Assembly: GCA_018053665.1 (NCBI GenBank)
Contig: JAGPKZ010000005.1
Location: 1 to 48,996 of the forward strand
Origin: Prevotella sp.
GTDB lineage: Bacteria > Bacteroidota > Bacteroidia > Bacteroidales > Bacteroidaceae
DNA length: 48,996 nucleotides
Direction of reading: 5' to 3'
The notes under the pieces were generated by a model. That model searched no databases. It saw nothing but the letters and a program-made list of their open reading frames with translations, and was not told where the DNA came from. How positions within the stretch are numbered: the stretch's first letter is position 1; every line of letters begins with the position of its first letter. Positions 1 through 9,803 of this stretch are shown one piece after another. The translations under genes and the position numbers were made by a program.

Positions 1-26
1 AATATGGCAAAGATTGTTTTCTTCAT
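1..26 (-). CDS. Start of a gene running off the left edge (partial)
   Basis: Read on the minus strand, an ATG at position 26 opens MKKTIFAI before the window ends. The lysine pair followed by hydrophobic residues looks like the start of a signal peptide. It lies 7 nt after the stop codon of the alpha-glucuronidase gene and on the same strand, so it is probably the next gene of that operon. Only eight codons are visible, so the product cannot be named and the call rests on context. Confidence 0.45.
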
Positions 27-33
27 GATTATA

Positions 34-1974
34 TCATTGTCTTAATTTGCTGCTAACGGATATTGGCATAAAGCTAACGTCGGTAAAATCGTATTTTATA
101 GGTTGTTTAGAAAAAGTCTGGAAGTATTTCAAAGTATAGTTGCGCCATTCCTTTGCGTTGTTTAATTGTACATGCAGTAACACATTGACTTTCGACCAAC
201 GTTCTATGTCAACATACGGTTTAGCATCCTGCCAAATCTTTTGAAAAGACACAACTTGCTCGATACCTCTATAATATAGTGCACATAGTTCATCCCATAA
301 GGTGTCGCCATTACTTAATTTATAGTCCCATGGAACATGATGAAACCAAAGTAAGTATTCATCAGGACATGTCTTGAGATTGTCGAACATGCTACGGTAT
401 GGTTCTCTGTATTGCGATACAGCATCTGTACCTTTTGATGACCTGTCAAATCCTATACCATTTTTGTCGGCCTTGTGGTAATATACCGGACACCATTCTA
501 TTGGATATTCAGCTTTGTATCCGTCAGCTTGGGGACCGTAATGGTGGTCGAATGCGAATATATGGTGCAGACCTAGCGGCATCATATAGTCTACGCACGC
601 TTCACGGCTTGTGAGCATCATATCGGCTATTGCGTATTCATCTATATTCTGTCCAAATGTTTGCTGAATCCATTCATGAGCGATTAAATCGGCTGAAAGA
701 GTCGGATCCCATGCCAATCTGCCAAAGGCATACCAGTTGGCTTGTGAAAATGGATGTCCACACCAATTAATGTCATCGCCAATATTACTTACACCTGCTA
801 TACCAACAAGAGAATCTGGAGATACATAACTGAAAAATTCTTTCCACATTGTTGCAAGATATACTAGATGTTTGCTTTGTCCTGTATATTCTTGTGTAAT
901 CTGAAATTCTGCCATTTGGTGTGTATGCTTCATGTTGTCGAAGATTGGAGCATAGGGCTCACGTGGCTGAAAATCAAGCGGACCGTTTTTGCTCTGAAGT
1001 ATTACATTGTTTCGGAATTTTCCGTCGAGGTCTTTGAATTCATTTACAGCTTGTTTCACTCTATCTTCACCTTTGTGCTTTGCGCCATAAACAAAACTGC
1101 GCCACATAACGATACCTCTATGAGGAGCTAGTGCGTCGGCAAGCATGTTGGCACCGTCAGCATGAGTGCGTCCGTAATCAAATGGTCCTGGTTGTCCTTC
1201 TGAATTCGCTTTTACAAGAAATCCACCGAAGTCAGGAATTAAAGAATATATCTCGTTTACTTTGCTTGTCCACCAATTTCTTACGTTTTCATCGAGTGGA
1301 TCGGCAGTTTTTGTATATCCTAAAGCCTTCGGTGAACCGAAATTCACTGATATATAAACTTTAATTCCGTAAGGTCTTATTATATCAGCAATTGTTCTTA
1401 TGCTGTCAAGATATTCTTTCGTCAGAATCTTTGGAGAAGCGTTCACGTTGTTGAGCACAGTTCCATTTATACCTATAGAGGCATTTGCTCGTGCATATTC
1501 AATGATACGTTTTTCCCAGTCATATCCTTTTAGTCTAGAAGAGAAGAAAATGCTGTTTCCTGCATAACCGCGTTCAATGCTTCCGTCTATGTTGTCCCAA
1601 TGATTGAGAATCCGTCGTGAATACTTCGGTGCTGAATATCCTCCTGTGTTACTGTTTGTACTAAGTTGTTGTGTTCTTAGAGCTTCGTAAACACCATATA
1701 ATAGTCCGATTTCTGAATGCGAGCAAATTGAATCTGCATCATAGATGAATCCGTCATCATTCTTTAATTTTTTGTCAATAACGAGTTTTAGGTCTTTGCC
1801 ATTCCAATACTTCTTTAATTCATCAATAGCAATCTGTATTGTCTTTCCACCTTTCGGTGCAATTACATGAGCTTTGTTTAGAGTCTCGTATCTCAACCAC
1901 AAATTATGTCCGTCTTCAGCGTTTGTCGTGCAGCAAATAGCAAAGGCTATAAGTAACAGTATAGTTTTCTTCAT
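34..1974 (-). CDS. xynF: Alpha-glucuronidase, GH67 (xylan debranching)
   Basis: Removes (4-O-methyl-)glucuronic acid from the ends of xylo-oligosaccharides. The 646 aa protein begins with a signal peptide (about residues 1-19, MKKTILLLIAFAICCTTNA) and so is exported. GH67 landmarks are visible: the KANSEGQPGP motif with the likely general acid Glu259, Asp334 in GPLDFQPREP and Glu362 in ITQEYTG. The Asp and Glu are 28 residues apart, as in characterised GH67 enzymes. It lies 48 bp downstream of the xynR-type regulator on the same strand. The Prevotella bryantii xylanase cluster has an alpha-glucuronidase, called xynF, beside xynR, which is why I use this symbol. Family assignment is firm; the exact cellular compartment is inferred. 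Confidence 0.93.
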   Translation of the reverse strand: MKKTILLLIAFAICCTTNAEDGHNLWLRYETLNKAHVIAPKGGKTIQIAIDELKKYWNGKDLKLVIDKKLKNDDGFIYDADSICSHSEIGLLYGVYEALRTQQLSTNSNTGGYSAPKYSRRILNHWDNIDGSIERGYAGNSIFFSSRLKGYDWEKRIIEYARANASIGINGTVLNNVNASPKILTKEYLDSIRTIADIIRPYGIKVYISVNFGSPKALGYTKTADPLDENVRNWWTSKVNEIYSLIPDFGGFLVKANSEGQPGPFDYGRTHADGANMLADALAPHRGIVMWRSFVYGAKHKGEDRVKQAVNEFKDLDGKFRNNVILQSKNGPLDFQPREPYAPIFDNMKHTHQMAEFQITQEYTGQSKHLVYLATMWKEFFSYVSPDSLVGIAGVSNIGDDINWCGHPFSQANWYAFGRLAWDPTLSADLIAHEWIQQTFGQNIDEYAIADMMLTSREACVDYMMPLGLHHIFAFDHHYGPQADGYKAEYPIEWCPVYYHKADKNGIGFDRSSKGTDAVSQYREPYRSMFDNLKTCPDEYLLWFHHVPWDYKLSNGDTLWDELCALYYRGIEQVVSFQKIWQDAKPYVDIERWSKVNVLLHVQLNNAKEWRNYTLKYFQTFSKQPIKYDFTDVSFMPISVSSKLRQ

Positions 1975-2022
1975 TTTGCAAAATTAATCAATAATTCTAT
2001 ATTATACTTTATTTATAATATC

Positions 2023-5000
2023 TTATTCTTTATGTTTAGTCTCAAGATATTCTGAAGGGGCTACACCAAAGTGCTTTTTGAATACAGTTGAGAAATGAGT
2101 CTGGTTGTTGAAACCTACGGCATAAGCTACCTGAGATATGTTGATTTTTCCTTGAATAATTAATTGCGCTGCTTGTTCTAATCGTAGATTTCTTATGAAT
2201 TCACCGGTACTAACACCTGTAATCTCTTTAAGCTTACGGTGAAGCTGTGCTCTGCTCATCCCCACATTCTCAACAAGTTTTTCTACATTGAAGTCTGGAT
2301 CGCTGATGTTTTCGTTTATACATTTCATAACCTTGTCCATAAGCATAGCATTGTTACCTTTGACTTCTATTTTCTCTATTTTATCTTCTTGTTCCAACGC
2401 ACCTGAATATTTACCTTTCAGCCTTCTTACGTTATCAACAAGATTATCAATAAGAATGTGTAGTTCTTCCATACTGAACGGCTTAGCAAGAAAAGCATCA
2501 GCACCACGCTTTAATCCTTCAAGGCGATTGTCTACATTACTTTTGGATGTAAGGAGTATTACTGGAATATCGCTAATCTTGGAGTTACCCTTTATCTTCT
2601 TAAGCATCGTTATACCATCCATCTCAGGCATCATAACATCACTTATGACCAAATGGAAGTTAGAAGATAGTAGTTTGCTGAGTCCTTCTCTTCCATTTGC
2701 TGCATAATCAAATTTATACCAACCGCCAAGTTCGTTCATTATATATGCTGCAATTTCGTGATCATCGTCAACAATGAGAATTTTGAAATCCTTATTGGCA
2801 CTTTTCTTATGGGTTTGTGATGCTATTTCTGTTAAATCATCTTTACCGAGTGGTGCTATTTCTTCCTGTTTAAGATGAGCATTGCCAAGCGGAATGTTTA
2901 TTTCCATACATGTGCCTTTTTGTCCGTCACATCTATTATATGCCTTTATGCTACCTCCATGCATGTTTACCAAGGCTTTGCATAAGTTCAACCCGATACC
3001 TGTTCCTGGAATATGAAACCCTGTAGTATTCTTTCCTTGATAGAAACGATCAAATAGCTTTCCTGCATCTTCGTTTTTTATTCCTATTCCAGAATCTGTA
3101 ATTTTGAGTGTGGCATTTGAGTTATCACAAGTTATGCAAATATGTATATTTCCATTGTCGAAAGTATATTTCAAGGCATTTGATATTAGATTATTAATAA
3201 TCTTATCAAAGTTAATGCGGTCAATCCATACATTTATTTTCTTCGGTGACGATTCCAAAGAGATATTTATGTTTCTTTCTTTTGCGTTATATCCATATAA
3301 TGCAATTAGACTACGCGTGAATTCCACGAGGTCGGTCTCTTCGCAGTGTAGCTGCATTTGTTTTTTGTCAATTTTTCGCTCATCAAGAATTTGGTTTACC
3401 AACAGTAAAAGCCTTTGAGCATTACGGTCAATGATATTTATCTCCCCGAGGCTGTCTATATCGGTAATCTTACGCTTCAGCTTCTCCAATGGACTCATTA
3501 TCAATGTTAACGGTGAACGTATATCATGAGTGGCATCAATGAGGAATCTCATCTTTTGTTCTTCAAGGTCAGCTATTCTGCGCCTTTCATAATATCTAAA
3601 TATGAAATAAATAAGTATGCTTGTCAGTGCGGCATATAGGATATAAGCCAATGTTGTAGCATACCACGGTGACTCTATGGTGATGTTTATCACTTTGGTG
3701 TCCTTAGAAACAATACCGTTGCAACTAGCCCTGACCTCAATCTGATAGTTGCCGGGGTTGAGCTTGTTAAAAGGAATTGAGTTTATTCCTTCATCTGTAG
3801 AATTCCATTCACCTCTGTTTATTCGATATTGATAGCATATATCTTCTGCGTTTTTATAGTTTAATAGTGAGAATTCAAGTGAGAAACTGTTTTCCGAGTA
3901 TGGAACTGTATATTCGCTCTTCGTGCAGTCCATGTGCTTTCCGTAAATAGTGAAATTAGTGAGATATACATCTCCCATTTCTGTAATGTCACTAATTACG
4001 TTGTCTGGGTAAAAAGTGGTGATTCCATCGGTGTTTCCGAAGCCAACTCGTCCGTCTGCAGAGTGTAATACTGCACCTAAGGTATATTCATGAGAACGCA
4101 AGCCGTTACCATTGATGTGGGCTATGAACTTCTCTGCATGGTGATCATATTGCCATATACCCATTGTTGTACTAACCCATATGTTGTTGTGCGAATCTCT
4201 TACAATACCGCATATCTGCTTGTTTCTAAGTACAGATGAATGTGGAAAAGGTGCTAATTTCTTTAATCCGCGATAATATATGTATAGTCCCTCGTCAGTT
4301 CCGATTATCATGTTTCCCCATTCGTCTTCACATAGATAGTTTGCTTGGGAATTACGTAACAGGCAATTCCAACCATAATTGTCAAAGGTATATGATAGGG
4401 TATTAAGACATGCAACTCCATTTGAAGTGCCAATCCATAGAAGCCCTTGGCGATCAAAACTCAGTGATCTTATCCAGTCGTTGCATAACATCCCATGCGG
4501 AGATGTCATACTCATGTCAAGAATCTTAACTTTATGTGTCTTACTATCATAAATGTATAATCCCTTACTATATACAGATATGTATAATTTGCCCATTCCA
4601 TCGTCGGTAATGCAATATATACCTGCACTTGCAAACTTCATTTCTTGTTTGTAGTTTCCATTTTCTGGATTATAACTGTACAGTGCATTTCCTGTACCAA
4701 CCCAGTATCTGCCCCATTTGTCCTGATAGATAATACTTGTTCCTGCCGGTGATTTTGGATGACTGACAATTTTACCTGCATTATCAAATTTATATACTCC
4801 GCTGTTTTGCACTGTACATAAAATACTTCCTTTGCTTCCTGGAGCAAGTGAAGATACACTGCTTCCTATTGAATAATTCTGATCAGAGAAACTCCAGCTG
4901 TTAAAAGCCATTTGCTGGTTGTTGATTAGAAATAATCCTTTCTTGTAACAACCAATCCATATATTTTGGCTCTTGTCTTCATAAATGTCGTTCACCCAGG

Positions 5001-5904
5001 ATGTACTAAGGTTGAACTTGCTACTGTTGCTGTTGTCAAAAGCAGTAAAGGTCTTACTTCCGCTTGGAGCCACGAGTACTCCGCATTCTGAAGTTCCTAT
5101 ATATAAATTGCCTTTTTTATCGAACTTAGAACAGTTTATCGTAATATTGCCCTTATATGGACCATAGCTATATCCTGCATCTGTTATCTTACCTGTTGTG
5201 TAGTCATAGTTAACAATTCCGAACATGCATACTATCATCATAGAGTTCTTCCAATCCTGATAGAATCTTACAGGTGCACCATATGGAGAATCAAAATAAG
5301 TGACTTTTACCTTACCTTTATATTTACTGAAACGCGTAAACCTACTTAAATGACTTCCTTGCCAAAGATATCCGTGACTATCTTCAAATATGTGTGTGTA
5401 AAACATGTTGGAATCTCTTGTGGAATATTGCTTTTCATATTTTATCTTGTCAGTACATCTTTTTATAGAGTATAGTCCGAATCCAGCAGTACCCATAAGA
5501 ATATCACCGTTTTTACTTTCTATGATATCGTAGATTCTCGGTTTTCTCCCATCAGGGAAATGGTATTGTATGAAGTTGTCGTTAGTGGAATTATAGCGCA
5601 TCAAACCCTTTGCACAGCCAATCCATAATCTTCCTTTCTTGTCTACGAGGAAAGAAGATATGATATTGTCGGCAATGGAGGTGGTATCCTTGCTGTTATG
5701 CAGATAATTAGTGAACTTGTAACCGTCAAACTTGCTTAGTCCATATTCAGTACCTATCCACATAAATCCGTATTTGTCTTGCGTGACACAATTTATGAGA
5801 CTGCTCGACAATTTCTCAGATGTATATAGTCTGCTGCTGTCTGCCATAACGATTATTGTTATCAACAGACCCAAGAATGTCATGATGTAGTGTATGCGTT
5901 TCAT
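2023..5904 (-). CDS. xynR: Hybrid two-component system regulator (HTCS), xylan sensor XynR type
   Basis: One-protein sensor and transcription activator. Domains in order: signal/membrane segment (about 1-22), two sets of Reg_prop beta-propeller repeats (about 25-680; recurring WIGT-type blocks), Y_Y_Y domain (about 685-755), membrane helix (about 770-790), HisKA with the H-box DATHDIRSPL, HATPase with N box (NNLISNALKY), DSGIGI and GTGIGL, receiver with acidic pocket VDDD, phospho-acceptor Asp in ISDVMMPEMDG and the conserved KPF lysine, then a C-terminal AraC-type DNA-binding domain. The first ATG (5931) lies inside a TAAATTTG -7 box (5929-5936), so I prefer the ATG at 5904 (MKRIHYIM). It faces the xylanase operon divergently and has GH67 behind it. 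By analogy with P. bryantii XynR it should activate the neighbouring xyn genes. The ligand is inferred. Confidence 0.93.
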   Translation of the reverse strand: MKRIHYIMTFLGLLITIIVMADSSRLYTSEKLSSSLINCVTQDKYGFMWIGTEYGLSKFDGYKFTNYLHNSKDTTSIADNIISSFLVDKKGRLWIGCAKGLMRYNSTNDNFIQYHFPDGRKPRIYDIIESKNGDILMGTAGFGLYSIKRCTDKIKYEKQYSTRDSNMFYTHIFEDSHGYLWQGSHLSRFTRFSKYKGKVKVTYFDSPYGAPVRFYQDWKNSMMIVCMFGIVNYDYTTGKITDAGYSYGPYKGNITINCSKFDKKGNLYIGTSECGVLVAPSGSKTFTAFDNSNSSKFNLSTSWVNDIYEDKSQNIWIGCYKKGLFLINNQQMAFNSWSFSDQNYSIGSSVSSLAPGSKGSILCTVQNSGVYKFDNAGKIVSHPKSPAGTSIIYQDKWGRYWVGTGNALYSYNPENGNYKQEMKFASAGIYCITDDGMGKLYISVYSKGLYIYDSKTHKVKILDMSMTSPHGMLCNDWIRSLSFDRQGLLWIGTSNGVACLNTLSYTFDNYGWNCLLRNSQANYLCEDEWGNMIIGTDEGLYIYYRGLKKLAPFPHSSVLRNKQICGIVRDSHNNIWVSTTMGIWQYDHHAEKFIAHINGNGLRSHEYTLGAVLHSADGRVGFGNTDGITTFYPDNVISDITEMGDVYLTNFTIYGKHMDCTKSEYTVPYSENSFSLEFSLLNYKNAEDICYQYRINRGEWNSTDEGINSIPFNKLNPGNYQIEVRASCNGIVSKDTKVINITIESPWYATTLAYILYAALTSILIYFIFRYYERRRIADLEEQKMRFLIDATHDIRSPLTLIMSPLEKLKRKITDIDSLGEINIIDRNAQRLLLLVNQILDERKIDKKQMQLHCEETDLVEFTRSLIALYGYNAKERNINISLESSPKKINVWIDRINFDKIINNLISNALKYTFDNGNIHICITCDNSNATLKITDSGIGIKNEDAGKLFDRFYQGKNTTGFHIPGTGIGLNLCKALVNMHGGSIKAYNRCDGQKGTCMEINIPLGNAHLKQEEIAPLGKDDLTEIASQTHKKSANKDFKILIVDDDHEIAAYIMNELGGWYKFDYAANGREGLSKLLSSNFHLVISDVMMPEMDGITMLKKIKGNSKISDIPVILLTSKSNVDNRLEGLKRGADAFLAKPFSMEELHILIDNLVDNVRRLKGKYSGALEQEDKIEKIEVKGNNAMLMDKVMKCINENISDPDFNVEKLVENVGMSRAQLHRKLKEITGVSTGEFIRNLRLEQAAQLIIQGKINISQVAYAVGFNNQTHFSTVFKKHFGVAPSEYLETKHKE

Positions 5905-5928
5905 GTAGTTATTTATTGGTATATGTTG

Positions 5929-5936
5929 CAAATTTA
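5929..5936 (-). promoter_or_regulatory. -7 box of the xynR promoter
   Basis: TAAATTTG on the minus strand matches the Bacteroidetes TAnnTTTG element, 24 nt upstream of the ATG at 5904. No clear TTTG -33 box is seen at the usual distance, as is common for activated or weak promoters. Its position rules against the more upstream ATG at 5931. Confidence 0.5.
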
Positions 5937-6032
5937 GTGAAAACCCGTTAAAATTGGAAATGTTTCATTATTAAAATATCTTTTTTTTGCAAAAATGATA
6001 CAAATCAAAATGTTCTCGTTACATTAAACGAC

Positions 6033-6061
6033 TTTGTTCTTTAATGTATTTATTAATTTTG
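6033..6061 (+). promoter_or_regulatory. Probable promoter of the xynE-D-A-B operon
   Basis: TAATTTTG (6054-6061) fits the -7 element. A TTTG at 6033-6036 is spaced 17 bp away, shorter than the usual 19-20. The sub-optimal spacing would suit a promoter that needs the divergently encoded XynR, whose site should lie in the 145 bp between the two genes. I could not identify a repeated XynR site by eye. Confidence 0.45.
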
Positions 6062-6083
6062 CAAAAATAAAAGTTATAATGGC

Positions 6084-7271
6084 ATGAAAAAAATATTTGG
6101 TTTATTATTTTTGATGTTTTTTCTTGGGCATATTCAGAATTCTAATGCACAAGAAAACAAATGGACTGGTTCTTGGGCTACAGCATCTGAGTTCACGGGA
6201 AAGGGAGATATGCCTGCAAGCAGTCTTTCTAATCGCTCTGTCAGAAATATCATACACATATCTTTTGCAGGCTCACCAATAAGATTGAAATTGTCTAATG
6301 AATTCAGCTCACAACCTGTTGAAATAAACTCTGTCTTTATAGCCGATGCTGTAGGCGATAGTTGGCAAACCAATGTTAAGACTTCTCGTTGCCTAAACTT
6401 TCATGGAAAGAAGAAAATCACGATTCCTCCTGGGGAAACAGTATGGTGTGATCCTTTGAAATATAATCTCAAGTCAGGACAGCGTTTAGCAATAACTGTA
6501 TGTTATGGTGCCCAGACTCCAGAAAATGCTACCTCGCATCGTGGCTCGCGCACAACATCTTATATTATAGGAGGTATGGCTACAGCGAAGTCTGATTTTG
6601 AAAACGCTGAAAAGGTAGAACATTGGTATAATATTTCGGCAATAGATGTAATGGCTGCCAATGTTCCTGTTGTGGCGGTATTGGGTAATTCTATTACCGA
6701 TGGTCGTGGAACAACAACAAACAAGCAGAACAGATGGACAGACTTCATGTCAGATGCTTTAAATGTGGAAAATCCTTATGGAGTTCTTAATCTTGGTATC
6801 GGTGGTAATTGCGTTCTGCGTGGTGGAATAAGTCAACCAGCATTGCAGCGATTCGATCGTGACATACTTTCACAGAGTGGTGTTACCAAACTTATAATCT
6901 TTGAGGGAACTAACGATATAGGATGTAGCAATGGAAACAGTGAGAAGATAGCCGCAGAACTTATTGAGGCTTATAAGACACTCGCAGCTAAAGCACAAGC
7001 AAAAGGTATAAAAGTATATGGCGCAACTATAACGCCGTTCAAGGGGAATGGGTGGTATAGCCCTTTTCATGAAGCTGCTAGGCAGACAGTCAATGAATGG
7101 ATAAGAAATAGTAAAAGCTTTGATGGAATCGTTGATTTTGATGCGTTGGTGCGCGATTCTTCAGACTTTGAGAAACTGCGCTCGGAATATTCATCAGACT
7201 GGTTGCATCTCAATCCTTCAGGATATGAGGTGATGGGACGTTATGCAGCCAAGATAATAAATGCAAAATAA
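6084..7271 (+). CDS. xynE: SGNH/GDSL hydrolase, probable acetylxylan esterase
   Basis: A 395 aa secreted esterase. A signal peptide ends near residue 22 (NAQE). An N-terminal beta-rich domain (about 25-190) is followed by an SGNH hydrolase domain with block I GNSITDG (nucleophile Ser203), block II LGIGGN, block III GTNDIG and block V DWLHLNPSG (Asp372, His375). It is first in an operon with a sugar symporter, a GH10 xylanase and a GH43 enzyme, so removal of acetyl groups from xylan is the likely task. P. bryantii has an esterase gene (xynE) at the same position. The fold is certain from the motifs; the substrate is inferred from context. Confidence 0.88.
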   Translation: MKKIFGLLFLMFFLGHIQNSNAQENKWTGSWATASEFTGKGDMPASSLSNRSVRNIIHISFAGSPIRLKLSNEFSSQPVEINSVFIADAVGDSWQTNVKTSRCLNFHGKKKITIPPGETVWCDPLKYNLKSGQRLAITVCYGAQTPENATSHRGSRTTSYIIGGMATAKSDFENAEKVEHWYNISAIDVMAANVPVVAVLGNSITDGRGTTTNKQNRWTDFMSDALNVENPYGVLNLGIGGNCVLRGGISQPALQRFDRDILSQSGVTKLIIFEGTNDIGCSNGNSEKIAAELIEAYKTLAAKAQAKGIKVYGATITPFKGNGWYSPFHEAARQTVNEWIRNSKSFDGIVDFDALVRDSSDFEKLRSEYSSDWLHLNPSGYEVMGRYAAKIINAK

Positions 7272-7284
7272 AACAAATATAATA

Positions 7285-8700
7285 ATGGATACAAATTTGA
7301 CAAAGCAGGAATCGAGAGGATTTTATAAATTAAGCTGGTTGCAGCGTATCGGTTTTGGTTCCGGAGATTTGGCTCAGAATCTTATTTACCAGACTATTGG
7401 TATGTATTTATTGCTGTTCTATACCAATGTGTTTGGTCTAGATCCTGCAACTGTTGCGGTAATGTTCTTGATAGTAAGGCTTGTGGATGTACTGTGGGAT
7501 CCTTTGGTTGGAACATTTGTAGATAAGCATAGTCCGAAATTGGGTAAATATCGTTCTTATCTCGTATTTGGAGGAATACCACTATCCGGCTTTGCCATAT
7601 TGTGTTTCTGGAATGGATTTTCAGGTTCGTTGATGTATGCTTATATCACTTATGTGGGTATGTCAATGTGTTATACGCTGGTCAATGTGCCTTATGGTGC
7701 GCTCAATGCCAGTCTAACCCGTGATACAGACGAGATAACAATACTAACTTCTGTAAGAATGTTTATGGCAAATCTTGGTGGGCTAGCCGTTTCTCTTGGT
7801 ATCCCTATCATTGTAGCTTTGCTTTCTCCCGACGGACTCACGAATACAAATAAAGACGGTAGTGCGTGGTTTATCACAATGGCAATTTATGCATTGGTAG
7901 GTATGGTGCTCCTCGTGTTCTGTTTTACTCAGTCACGTGAACGGATTGTTATGGACAAGAAGGAAACAGCAAGCGTACAGGTCAGTGATCTTTGGGTTGA
8001 GTTTGTGCGTAATCGTCCTTTAAGAATATTGGCATTTTTCTATATCACAGCCTTTGCTATGATGGCGATAGGCAACTCCGCAGGAAGTTACTATATGATA
8101 TATAATGTACAAGGCACACCTACCGAAATGGCTATATTCATGGGTTTGGGTTCAGCTCCTGCATTCATTTTTATGCCGTTGGTACCTGCAATAAAGAGAG
8201 CTCTTGGAAAACGAAAGATGTTTTATGTCTTTTTGTGTATAGCTATCTTCGGAATGGGATTGTTGTATGTTGTTTCTATTATTCCTGCATTGCGTAATCA
8301 GATGTGGATTGTCTATGTTGCGCAGTTTGTTAAGTCTACTGGTGTGATCGTTGCAACTGGTTATATGTGGGCTTTGGTTCCAGAGGTTATTTCTTATGGA
8401 GAGTATACTACTGGTCGTCGCATAAGTGGAATAGTGAATGCACTTACTGGCATATTCTATAAAGCTGGTATGGCACTTGGTGGAGTTGTTCCAGGACTTA
8501 TTTTGAGTTTTGTTGGCTTTGATAAGTCAAATGCAGCCTGTCAAAGTTCTTTTGCACAGCAGGGAATATTGTGGCTTGTATGTATTATACCAGCGATTCT
8601 TCTGTTGCTTGCTATCTTCATAATCTCGAAATACGAACTTACTGATGAGGTTATAGACAAGATAAATATTGAAATAGAAAAACGTAATAACAAAGACTAA
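7285..8700 (+). CDS. xynD: GPH-family sugar:cation symporter (xylo-oligosaccharide uptake)
   Basis: Inner-membrane transporter of the glycoside-pentoside-hexuronide family (MFS superfamily) with about 12 membrane helices. Family motifs include GSGDLAQN near the N-terminus, RLVDVLWDPLVGTFVD in the helix 2-3 region and GEYTTGRRISG in the second half. A longer reading from an ATG at 7261 would overlap the end of the esterase gene. I prefer the ATG at 7285, 13 nt after that stop, giving 471 aa. It is the second gene of the xyn operon and matches the Na+-linked permease XynD placed before xynA in P. bryantii. Import of xylobiose or xylotriose is inferred from the neighbours. Confidence 0.9.
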   Translation: MDTNLTKQESRGFYKLSWLQRIGFGSGDLAQNLIYQTIGMYLLLFYTNVFGLDPATVAVMFLIVRLVDVLWDPLVGTFVDKHSPKLGKYRSYLVFGGIPLSGFAILCFWNGFSGSLMYAYITYVGMSMCYTLVNVPYGALNASLTRDTDEITILTSVRMFMANLGGLAVSLGIPIIVALLSPDGLTNTNKDGSAWFITMAIYALVGMVLLVFCFTQSRERIVMDKKETASVQVSDLWVEFVRNRPLRILAFFYITAFAMMAIGNSAGSYYMIYNVQGTPTEMAIFMGLGSAPAFIFMPLVPAIKRALGKRKMFYVFLCIAIFGMGLLYVVSIIPALRNQMWIVYVAQFVKSTGVIVATGYMWALVPEVISYGEYTTGRRISGIVNALTGIFYKAGMALGGVVPGLILSFVGFDKSNAACQSSFAQQGILWLVCIIPAILLLLAIFIISKYELTDEVIDKINIEIEKRNNKD

Positions 8701-8705
8701 ACATT

Positions 8706-9803
8706 ATGAACAAGATTATTCTGGGAGTAGCTTTTCTTGCCTTGACAGTTAATGTTTCGGCACAGACAATGAAGGAGACAATTGGAAAGCATTTCCTAAT
8801 AGGTGCTGCTGTTAGCACAAGGAACATATATAGCCAGGATCCAAAGGTGAAGAGTGCTATAGTTGATAACTTTAACGCCATAGTTGCCGAGAACTGCATG
8901 AAGGGTGAGGCGATTCATCCAGAAGAGAATCGTTATTCATGGGATGATGCCGATGCTACAGTGAAGTATGCTGAGGACAACAATATGGTTGTTACTGGCC
9001 ATTGCCTTGTTTGGCATTCTCAAGCCCCTAGATGGATGTTTAAGGATAGCGAAGGAAAAACAGTAACTCGTGAAGTCTTGATTGATAGACTTTATCATCA
9101 CATCACTAATGTTGTGAGCCGTTATAAGGGTCGCATAAAGGGATGGGATGTTGTAAACGAGGCTTTCGAAGATGACGGTAGTTATCGTAAGACTCAATAT
9201 TATAACATAATAGGTCCTGAGTATTTTGAGTTAGCGTTTAAGTTCGCTCATGAAGCAGATCCTAATGCAGAACTTTATTATAATGATTATTCAATGTCTA
9301 AGCCTGCTAAGCGTGATGCAGTTTGCAGACTTGTACGTGATTTGAAGTCAAAAGGTTGTCGCATTGATGCTGTCGGAATGCAGAGCCATAATGGTACTGA
9401 TTATCCAAACCTCAATGATTATGAGGCTTCTATAGATTCATTTGCTGCTTGTGGAGTAAAGGTTATGATGACAGAACTAGACATAAACATGCTTCCAAGT
9501 CCACAACATTTCGGAGGTGCTGATATAGGTCAGAGATTTAAATACGATAAGACGCTTAATCCTTATGTAAATGGACTTACTAAGAGTGCTCAAAAACTTT
9601 TCAATGAGCGTTATCTAGCATTTTTCAAGATTTACGCTAAGCATAAAGATCAGATAAGTCGTGTCACCCTATGGGGCGTTAGCGATGCTGATAGCTGGCT
9701 CAATAATTGGCCTGTTCCAGGACGCACAAACTATAGCCTGCTCATAGACAGACAGTATAATGCGAAGCCTGTAGTAAAAGACATAATAAAACTATTTAAA
9801 TAA
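8706..9803 (+). CDS. xynA: Endo-1,4-beta-xylanase, GH10
   Basis: Cleaves the xylan backbone. The 365 aa protein has a signal peptide (about 1-19, ending SAQ) and a single GH10 barrel without binding modules. The acid/base is Glu152 in WDVVNEAFED and the nucleophile is Glu257 in VMMTELDINM. WHSQAPRW and the early ENCMKGE segment are also typical of GH10 subsites. It starts 5 nt after the symporter stop, and its own stop overlaps the next start by one base, so translation of xynA and xynB is probably coupled. It matches XynA of P. bryantii in family, size and position. Confidence 0.95.
   Translation: MNKIILGVAFLALTVNVSAQTMKETIGKHFLIGAAVSTRNIYSQDPKVKSAIVDNFNAIVAENCMKGEAIHPEENRYSWDDADATVKYAEDNNMVVTGHCLVWHSQAPRWMFKDSEGKTVTREVLIDRLYHHITNVVSRYKGRIKGWDVVNEAFEDDGSYRKTQYYNIIGPEYFELAFKFAHEADPNAELYYNDYSMSKPAKRDAVCRLVRDLKSKGCRIDAVGMQSHNGTDYPNLNDYEASIDSFAACGVKVMMTELDINMLPSPQHFGGADIGQRFKYDKTLNPYVNGLTKSAQKLFNERYLAFFKIYAKHKDQISRVTLWGVSDADSWLNNWPVPGRTNYSLLIDRQYNAKPVVKDIIKLFK

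Noticed and set aside
1979..1986. Independent promoter for the GH67 gene (TAATTTTG)
   Set aside because: No -33 box at the right distance and the start would fall on the ATG. Co-transcription with xynR is at least as likely, so it is mentioned only under leaderless candidates.
5905..5931. Upstream start for XynR
   Set aside because: The ATG at 5931 sits in the -7 box; the next ATG begins the hydrophobic leader directly.
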